Positions 6,966-11,376 of a stretch of 14,096 nucleotides of DNA are shown here, piece after piece. Numbering within the stretch: the first letter of the stretch is position 1; every line of letters starts with the position of its first letter. Under the pieces are notes generated by a model. That model saw only the letters and a program-made list of their open reading frames with translations. It was not told the DNA's origin and did not search any database. The stretch is from NCBI GenBank assembly GCA_018828205.1, contig JAHJWA010000225.1, positions 1-14,096 of the forward strand, given 5' to 3'. Made by a program: the position numbers and the translations under genes. The stretch is from Alphaproteobacteria bacterium (GTDB taxonomy: Bacteria > Pseudomonadota > Alphaproteobacteria > Sphingomonadales > Sphingomonadaceae).

Positions 6966-8042
6966 ATGACATTGACTGACCTTCTCAAGGGCTCCGCGAT
7001 CGGCGCGCTCTCCATGGCCATGCTGTTCGCCGTGACACCCGAGCGCGCCGAGGCGGCCGAAACCGCGGCGGTGGCGTCGGTTGCCATTGCGCAGGATCGC
7101 GACCAGCCGCGCCGCGAGCGCCCCCAGCGCGGGGACCGCCGCGAGGCGCGCCAGCAGATCCGCGAAGCCCGCCCGGAGGCGCGCGCGCAACCCCAGCCCC
7201 AGGCCCAGGCTGCCGCGCAGCAACGCCAGGCGGACCGCAGCGATCGGCGCCAGAGCCGCGATGCGGCGCGGGCGCAGTCCCAGAACCGTGGCGATCAGCG
7301 CCGCGCCGCCACCGGCCGCGCCGATGCCGGTCTCGCGGCGCAGCGCGAAGCCATCCGCCAGGCCTCGCGCAACGCCCAGCAGCAGCAGCGCGGTCGCCAG
7401 CAGCCCACCTGGTCCGCTCCGGGCGAGCGCGATACCTCGCGCCGCGATGCCTATCGTGCGGCTCGCCAGGCCGATGATGCGCGGCAGGATCGCCGCGACA
7501 CCAGGCAGGCCTATCGCGCCGGTCGCCAAGACGACGCCCGGCAGGACCGCCGCGACGCGCGCCAGGCCTATCGCGCCGGCGAGCGCGAAGGCTATCGCGA
7601 CGGCCGCAGGGTCGATCGACGCGAGGACCGTCGCGACACGCGGCAGGCCTATCGCGCCGGACAGCGCGACGTCGCCCGCTCGGGCCGTCAGGCGCGCTAT
7701 TACGACGGCCGGCGCTGGAACGACTACCAGCGCTGGGATCGCCAGGACTGGCGTCGCAATCAGCGCTACAACTGGCAGGGCTGGCGGGCATCCAACCGCA
7801 GCCTCTATCGCCCGGGCCGCTATTATTCGCCCTACCGCAATCACAGCTACAGCCGGCTGAGCATCGGAATCAATCTGGGCAGCGTGTTCTTCGGCTCGCG
7901 CTACCAGATCCAGGATCCGTGGCGCTATCGCCTCCCCGAGGTCTACGGCCCCTATCGCTGGGTTCGCTATTACGACGACGTGTTGCTGGTCGACATCTAC
8001 TCGGGCGAAGTCGTCGACGTGATTTACGATTTCTTCTGGTAA
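6966..8042 (+). CDS. Exported RcnB-family protein with Arg/Gln/Asp-rich repeats
   Basis: This 358-residue protein has three parts. The N-terminus is a signal-like segment (L-L-K-G-S-A-I-G-A-L-S-M-A-M-L-F-A, cleavage probably after A-E-A at 28-30), so it is probably periplasmic. Residues about 44-245 are low complexity, rich in Arg, Gln, Asp and Ala, with imperfect tandem units such as D-A-R-Q-D-R-R-D-T-R-Q-A-Y-R-A-G. The last 65 or so residues (Y-Q-I-Q-D-P-W-R-Y-R-L-P, Y-G-P-Y-R-W-V-R-Y-Y, V-D-V-I-Y-D-F-F-W) match the RcnB family (PF11776), named for an E. coli periplasmic protein in nickel/cobalt homeostasis. This protein has a single histidine and no cysteine, so metal binding should not be assumed. 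GGAG at 6953-6956 supports ATG 6966. A long hydrophobic open frame on the opposite strand is a codon-bias shadow. A clear terminator follows. Confidence 0.85.
   Translation: MTLTDLLKGSAIGALSMAMLFAVTPERAEAAETAAVASVAIAQDRDQPRRERPQRGDRREARQQIREARPEARAQPQPQAQAAAQQRQADRSDRRQSRDAARAQSQNRGDQRRAATGRADAGLAAQREAIRQASRNAQQQQRGRQQPTWSAPGERDTSRRDAYRAARQADDARQDRRDTRQAYRAGRQDDARQDRRDARQAYRAGEREGYRDGRRVDRREDRRDTRQAYRAGQRDVARSGRQARYYDGRRWNDYQRWDRQDWRRNQRYNWQGWRASNRSLYRPGRYYSPYRNHSYSRLSIGINLGSVFFGSRYQIQDPWRYRLPEVYGPYRWVRYYDDVLLVDIYSGEVVDVIYDFFW
7476..7664 (+). repeat. Imperfect in-frame tandem repeats in the RcnB-family gene
   Basis: Three related units lie at 7476-7529, 7533-7586 and 7623-7664. The first two encode 18 residues each, built on D-A-R-Q-D-R-R-D-(T/A)-R-Q-A-Y-R-A-G. 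The third is partial (E-D-R-R-D-T-R-Q-A-Y-R-A-G-Q) and is separated by a variant Arg-rich spacer. A CAGGCCTATCGCGCCGG core is identical in all three at DNA level, which suggests recent unit duplication. The repeats are part of the coding sequence. Confidence 0.85.
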
Positions 8043-8095
8043 TCGAGCTATTTAGCTTGCCTGCCTGCACATTGTGGGTTGGCAGGGCCACCGAG

Positions 8096-8126
8096 AACCC
8101 CCGTCGAGTGATCGGCGGGGGTTTTT
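8096..8126 (+). terminator. Rho-independent terminator of the RcnB-family gene
   Basis: AACCCCCG (8096-8103) pairs with CGGGGGTT (8116-8123). The stem extends inward through a G-U pair and two G-C pairs to a 6-base loop (8107-8112). A run of five T follows at 8122-8126. It lies 53 bases after the RcnB-family stop. The convergent cytochrome b561 gene may use the same stem from the other side, but its T-run there is poor. Confidence 0.85.
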
Positions 8127-8149
8127 CGTTGCTCCCGGTCTTGCCGGCT

Positions 8150-8725
8150 TCAGCCGGGGACCTTGCCGAAGGGCAGCATCCTGAAAATGCCGCCGTTGCG
8201 ATCGAAGAAGGTGTGCTTGAGCGCGCCGAGGATATGCAGCCCGATCAGATAGACGAAGATCTGCCCGCCCAACGCATGCGCATCGAAGATCGTATCGCCC
8301 AGGCTCTCGTTCGCACCGAGCGGCAGCGGCGGAATGGTGAAAAGGCCGAACATCTCGACCGTGCGGTCGCTGAACGAATTGGCGAGCCAGCCGCCCAGCG
8401 GGAGGCCGATCAGCAGCACGTAGAAGATGATGTGCACGCTGCGCGCCAGCACCTTTTCCCAGCGCGCGAGATCCGAAGGCAGCGGCGGGACCGGGTGCGT
8501 CCAGCGCCACACCAGCCGCCCCAGCGTCAGCAGCAGGATCAGGATCCCGATCGCCTTGTGGTTGGCGAAATACTGGATCGCGTCGGCGCGGGCCGCGTGT
8601 TCGGCCGCCTCGGCGAGCCGCCAGTTGACGATCACCAGCAGCGCGATCAGCCAGTGGAAGACCATCGCGCCGGTCGAATAGCGGCGACCTTGCGCGGTGT
8701 CGGTGGCGGCGTCCGTCATGGTCAT
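8150..8725 (-). CDS. Cytochrome b561 (CybB-type di-heme membrane protein)
   Basis: This 191-residue protein has four hydrophobic helices (about 18-36, 57-74, 95-115 and 150-170) and the histidine pattern of bacterial cytochrome b561: H24 in V-F-H-W-L-I-A, H56 in A-N-H-K-A-I-G, H150 in D-A-H-A-L-G-G and H164 in G-L-H-I-L-G-A-L-K-H. The H150/H164 spacing of 14 equals that of the E. coli CybB heme ligands. These proteins bind two b-type hemes in the inner membrane and pass electrons between the quinone pool and other acceptors such as superoxide; the partner here is unknown. The ATG at 8725 is preferred over the one at 8719 because AGGAGG lies 9 bases upstream of it. It is divergent from the prolyl-hydroxylase gene and convergent with the RcnB-family gene. 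Confidence 0.92.
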   Translation of the reverse strand: MTMTDAATDTAQGRRYSTGAMVFHWLIALLVIVNWRLAEAAEHAARADAIQYFANHKAIGILILLLTLGRLVWRWTHPVPPLPSDLARWEKVLARSVHIIFYVLLIGLPLGGWLANSFSDRTVEMFGLFTIPPLPLGANESLGDTIFDAHALGGQIFVYLIGLHILGALKHTFFDRNGGIFRMLPFGKVPG

Positions 8726-8734
8726 GATCCCGGG

Positions 8735-8740
8735 CCTCCT
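8735..8740 (-). promoter_or_regulatory. Shine-Dalgarno of the cytochrome b561 gene
   Basis: On the minus strand this reads AGGAGG, nine bases before the ATG at 8725 and fifteen before the alternative ATG at 8719. It decides the start in favour of 8725. Confidence 0.75.
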
Positions 8741-8789
8741 CGCTCTGGCTCGGGTTTAGCGCGCGACAGCGAAGGCGCAAGCCGCTCCC

Positions 8790-8816
8790 TTGCAGCGCGC
8801 GCCGCAGTTTTCTAAT
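8790..8816 (+). promoter_or_regulatory. Possible promoter giving a near-leaderless oxygenase transcript
   Basis: TTGCAG (8790-8795) and TCTAAT (8811-8816) are 15 bases apart in the short gap between the divergent cytochrome b561 and oxygenase genes. A start about seven bases downstream would fall within a base or two of the ATG at 8825. That would suit the absence of any Shine-Dalgarno before this gene. The short spacer weakens the case. Confidence 0.25.
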
Positions 8817-8824
8817 CAGCCCGC

Positions 8825-9493
8825 ATGGCGACCAAACAGATCATCCCCGACCAGGACGCGCTCGCACGCCTCGGCGAGACCGTGCGCAAGCGGCTCACAT
8901 CCGACCCCGAAATCTACCAAGTGCCCACCGACAGGGCCGAGATTTTCGCAATCGGCAATTTCCTCTCGCCCGAGGAATGCCAGCGCTTCGTAAGGATGAT
9001 CGATGTGGTCGCGCGCCCCAGCTCGCTGCACGAGGAGGCCTATACGACCGGGTTTCGCACCTCCTATTCGGGCAATTTCGATCCCCGCGATCCCTTCGTG
9101 CTGAGCATTTCGCGGCGAATCGACGATCTGCTCGGGATCAATTCCAAATGCGGCGAGACGATCCAGGGCCAGCGCTATCTTCCGGGCCAGGAATTCAAGC
9201 CGCACAACGACTGGTTCCATACCAGCGAGAAATACTGGGCTGGCGAGCGCAAGCGCGGCGGCCAGCGCAGCTGGACCGCGATGGCTTTCCTCAACAAGGT
9301 GGCGGAAGGCGGCCACACCCATTTCAGCGAGATCGGTGCCTCGATCGAGCCCAAGCCGGGTGTGCTGCTGATCTGGAACAACGCGCGGCCCGACGGCAGC
9401 CCCAACGAGGACACGCTCCACGCGGGAACACCGGTGATCAGCGGCGAGAAATACGTCCTCACCAAATGGTACCGGACGCGCAAATGGACCTGA
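8825..9493 (+). CDS. 2-oxoglutarate/Fe(II)-dependent prolyl 4-hydroxylase-type oxygenase
   Basis: This 222-residue soluble protein has the double-stranded beta-helix signature of prolyl 4-hydroxylases. The iron ligands are H127 and D129 in K-P-H-N-D-W and H199 in T-L-H-A-G-T-P-V. The 2-oxoglutarate-binding lysine is K209 in G-E-K-Y-V, ten residues after the distal histidine as in animal collagen prolyl hydroxylases. E-G-G-H-T-H-F (161-167), K-P-G-V-L-L-I-W (177-184) and the end T-K-W-Y-R-T-R are also typical. The family couples 2-oxoglutarate decarboxylation to hydroxylation of a protein residue, usually proline; the target here is unknown. There is no signal peptide, so it should be cytoplasmic. 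The N-terminal 40 residues are less conserved. No Shine-Dalgarno precedes the ATG. Its stop is four bases from the stop of the convergent lysyl-tRNA synthetase gene. Confidence 0.9.
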   Translation: MATKQIIPDQDALARLGETVRKRLTSDPEIYQVPTDRAEIFAIGNFLSPEECQRFVRMIDVVARPSSLHEEAYTTGFRTSYSGNFDPRDPFVLSISRRIDDLLGINSKCGETIQGQRYLPGQEFKPHNDWFHTSEKYWAGERKRGGQRSWTAMAFLNKVAEGGHTHFSEIGASIEPKPGVLLIWNNARPDGSPNEDTLHAGTPVISGEKYVLTKWYRTRKWT

Positions 9494-9497
9494 GCGC

Positions 9498-11195
9498 CTA
9501 GATTTTGTGCGCCAGCGCCTCGGCGATCAGCGCGCGGCTGTTGGCGATGCCGTAGAGCGCGATGAAGCTGCCCATCCGCGGTCCCTGCGCCGAGCCGAGC
9601 AGGGTCTCGTAGAGCGCCCTGAACCAGTCGCGCAGACTCTCGAAGCCGTAGCGCTCGTCCTTGCCGATCTCGTAGATCAGCGTCTGGATGTCCTCGGCGC
9701 TGGCAGCCGGATCGCATTGCGCCAATTGATCGTCGAGCGCCTGCAGCGCGGCGGCTTCGTTGGGTTCTGGAGCACGCTTCTCCAGAGTCGGAGCGATGAA
9801 GTCGCGGTTGTAGGCGAGCGCGGTGCCAACCAGCGCGTCGAGCTCGGGGTGCTTGGCGGGATCGGGGTCGGCGATGTAATTGCCCAGATAGGACCACACC
9901 TGCTCGCGATCCGCCTGCGCGCCCAGCACGCCGACGAGATTGAGCAGCAGCCCATAGGTCACGGGCAGACTGTCGCCAGCGCCCGGCGGAGTCCCCGCGG
10001 AGGCGGGGACCTCGGTCTGTTGCGCGCCTCCGCCTGAGGCCCCCGCCTGCGCGGGGGCTCGCGCCTGCAGCAAATGCCACACCGGATTGCCCAACTGCTT
10101 GTCGAGCGGCTGCTCGGCGAGCCGTTCGCGGAACTGCCAGTAATCGTCGACCGCGCGCGGGATCACATCGACGTGCAATTGCTTGGCGCTCTTGGGATTG
10201 GGGAAGATGTAGAAGCCCAGGCTCTCCTCGCTGCCATAGGTCAGCCATTCCTCGATCGTCAGGCCGTTGCCCTTGGACTTGGAGATCTTCTCGCCATTGG
10301 CATCGAGGAACAGCTCGTAGATCAGCCCCTCGGGCTTGCGCCCGCCGAGCACCTGGACGATCTTGCCAGACTGGACCCCGCTATCGGTCAGATCCTTGCC
10401 GTACATCTCGTAATCGACGCCCAGCGCATACCAGCGCATCGCCCAGTCGACCTTCCACTGCAGCTTGGCCTGCCCGCCGAGCGCGGATTGCTCGACCACG
10501 CTGCCATCCTCGTCGGTGAAGCGGATCGTCCCCGCCTCGGCATCGACGACTTCGACCGGGACCTGCAGCACCTTGCCGCTGGCCGGGCTGATCGGCAGCA
10601 CGGGCGAATAGGTCTGCCGCCGTTCCTCGCGCAAGGTCGGGAGCATGATGTCGAGGATCGCCTGATTGCGACGCAGCACCTGGCGCAGCGCATCGTCGAA
10701 TTCGCCGGCATTGTAGCGGTCGCTGGCGGCGACGAACTCGTAATCGAAGCCGAACCGGTCGAGGAATTCGCGCAGCCTGGTATTGTTGTGATGCGCGAAG
10801 CTGGCGTGGCCGCCGCCTTCATCGGCGCCGAACGGATCGGGAATGCGGCTCAGCGGCTTGTGCAGATTGGCCTCGAGCAGTGCCTTGTTGGGGACGTTGT
10901 CGGGCACCTTGCGCAGACCGTCCATATCGTCGGAAAAGGCGACCAGCCGCGTCTTGCCGTCCTCGGGCCGCGCGCCGATCATCGCCTCGAAGGCGCGCCG
11001 CACCAGCGTGGTTCGCAGCACTTCCTGGAAGGTGCCGATATGCGGCAGGCCCGACGGACCGTAGCCGGTCTCGAACAGCACCGGCGAGCCGTCGGGCTTG
11101 GCGCCGTCGGGATAGCGCTTGAGCAGCCGCTGCGCCTCCTGGAACGGCCAGGCCTTGGAACTGCGGGCGGCTTCGATCAATGTGGGTTCGCTCAT
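9498..11195 (-). CDS. lysK: Class I lysyl-tRNA synthetase
   Basis: This 565-residue enzyme charges tRNA-Lys with lysine. It belongs to the class I form found in archaea and many alphaproteobacteria, not the usual bacterial class II LysRS. The Rossmann-fold motif is P-H-I-G at 51-54 (G-Y-G-P-S-G-L-P-H-I-G-T) and the second class I motif is K-I-S-K-S-K-G at 303-309. Other family segments include F-S-D-D-M-D-G-L-R-K-V-P and D-W-A-M-R-W; the C-terminal half carries the helical anticodon-binding region. Between N-P-V-W-H-L-L (370-376) and L-P-V-T-Y-G-L-L-L-N-L (410-420) sits a Gly/Ala/Pro-rich stretch of about 30 residues that relatives I know replace with a short linker; it is encoded by a palindromic repeat. 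ATG 11195 is chosen over 11201 and 11231 because CAGG at 11203-11206 is seven bases away. It is divergent from the helicase gene. Confidence 0.95.
   Translation of the reverse strand: MSEPTLIEAARSSKAWPFQEAQRLLKRYPDGAKPDGSPVLFETGYGPSGLPHIGTFQEVLRTTLVRRAFEAMIGARPEDGKTRLVAFSDDMDGLRKVPDNVPNKALLEANLHKPLSRIPDPFGADEGGGHASFAHHNNTRLREFLDRFGFDYEFVAASDRYNAGEFDDALRQVLRRNQAILDIMLPTLREERRQTYSPVLPISPASGKVLQVPVEVVDAEAGTIRFTDEDGSVVEQSALGGQAKLQWKVDWAMRWYALGVDYEMYGKDLTDSGVQSGKIVQVLGGRKPEGLIYELFLDANGEKISKSKGNGLTIEEWLTYGSEESLGFYIFPNPKSAKQLHVDVIPRAVDDYWQFRERLAEQPLDKQLGNPVWHLLQARAPAQAGASGGGAQQTEVPASAGTPPGAGDSLPVTYGLLLNLVGVLGAQADREQVWSYLGNYIADPDPAKHPELDALVGTALAYNRDFIAPTLEKRAPEPNEAAALQALDDQLAQCDPAASAEDIQTLIYEIGKDERYGFESLRDWFRALYETLLGSAQGPRMGSFIALYGIANSRALIAEALAHKI
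9989..10013 (-). repeat. 25-bp palindromic unit A inside lysK
   Basis: GTCCCCGC (9991-9998) pairs with GCGGGGAC (10003-10010) around a 4-base loop. The 25-base unit, read on the minus strand, is identical at 22 of 25 positions to unit B at 10036-10060 on the plus strand. It lies within the lysK reading frame and encodes part of a Pro/Ala/Gly-rich insertion. Confidence 0.85.
10036..10060 (+). repeat. 25-bp palindromic unit B inside lysK
   Basis: GCCCCCGC (10039-10046) pairs with GCGGGGGC (10051-10058) around a CTGC loop. It is the inverted partner of unit A. The three differences include a paired change, T-A in unit A versus C-G in unit B at the same stem position, so the stem is kept. Both units plus the 22-base spacer span 9989-10060, exactly 72 bases, which keeps the lysK frame open. 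Confidence 0.85.
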
Positions 11196-11202
11196 GGTCA
11201 TG

Positions 11203-11206
11203 CCTG
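11203..11206 (-). promoter_or_regulatory. Weak Shine-Dalgarno that favours the lysK start at 11195
   Basis: The minus strand reads CAGG seven bases before ATG 11195. It touches ATG 11201 and is too close to serve it. The conserved-looking N-terminus M-S-E-P-T-L-I-E-A-A-R also begins at 11195. Confidence 0.45.
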
Positions 11207-11376
11207 TCGCGAAATGCGGCCGAGGGTGCAAGCGTCAAGTCTGGGCGGGGCGGCAAAACCGGCGCTCGCGAAGCCGCCGGGAAGCTGCAACGCGGCGGCG
11301 AGCACGCCGCAATTGCCCCCGCATGATAGTCACAGCGCGCTTGATCGCCGTTCCACCTTCGTTCTACGGGGTTTGG

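Noticed and set aside
6837..7844. Hydrophobic Ala/Ile/Leu-rich antisense open frame resembling a membrane protein
   Set aside because: It is the complement of the Arg/Gln/Asp repeats of the RcnB-family gene. It has no ribosome-binding site and no recognisable domain, and the plus strand has a signal peptide and a conserved C-terminus.
9979..10065. GCGCC flanks as a 5-bp target-site duplication around the palindromic element
   Set aside because: The inserted length plus one flank copy would be 82 bases and would break the lysK frame, and GCGCC is very common in this DNA.
11210..11238. Minus-strand TTGACG (11233-11238) with ATTTCG 17 bases away as a lysK promoter
   Set aside because: The -10 match is poor and the implied leader would be only a few bases, although lysK appears to have a Shine-Dalgarno. 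Not strong enough to list.
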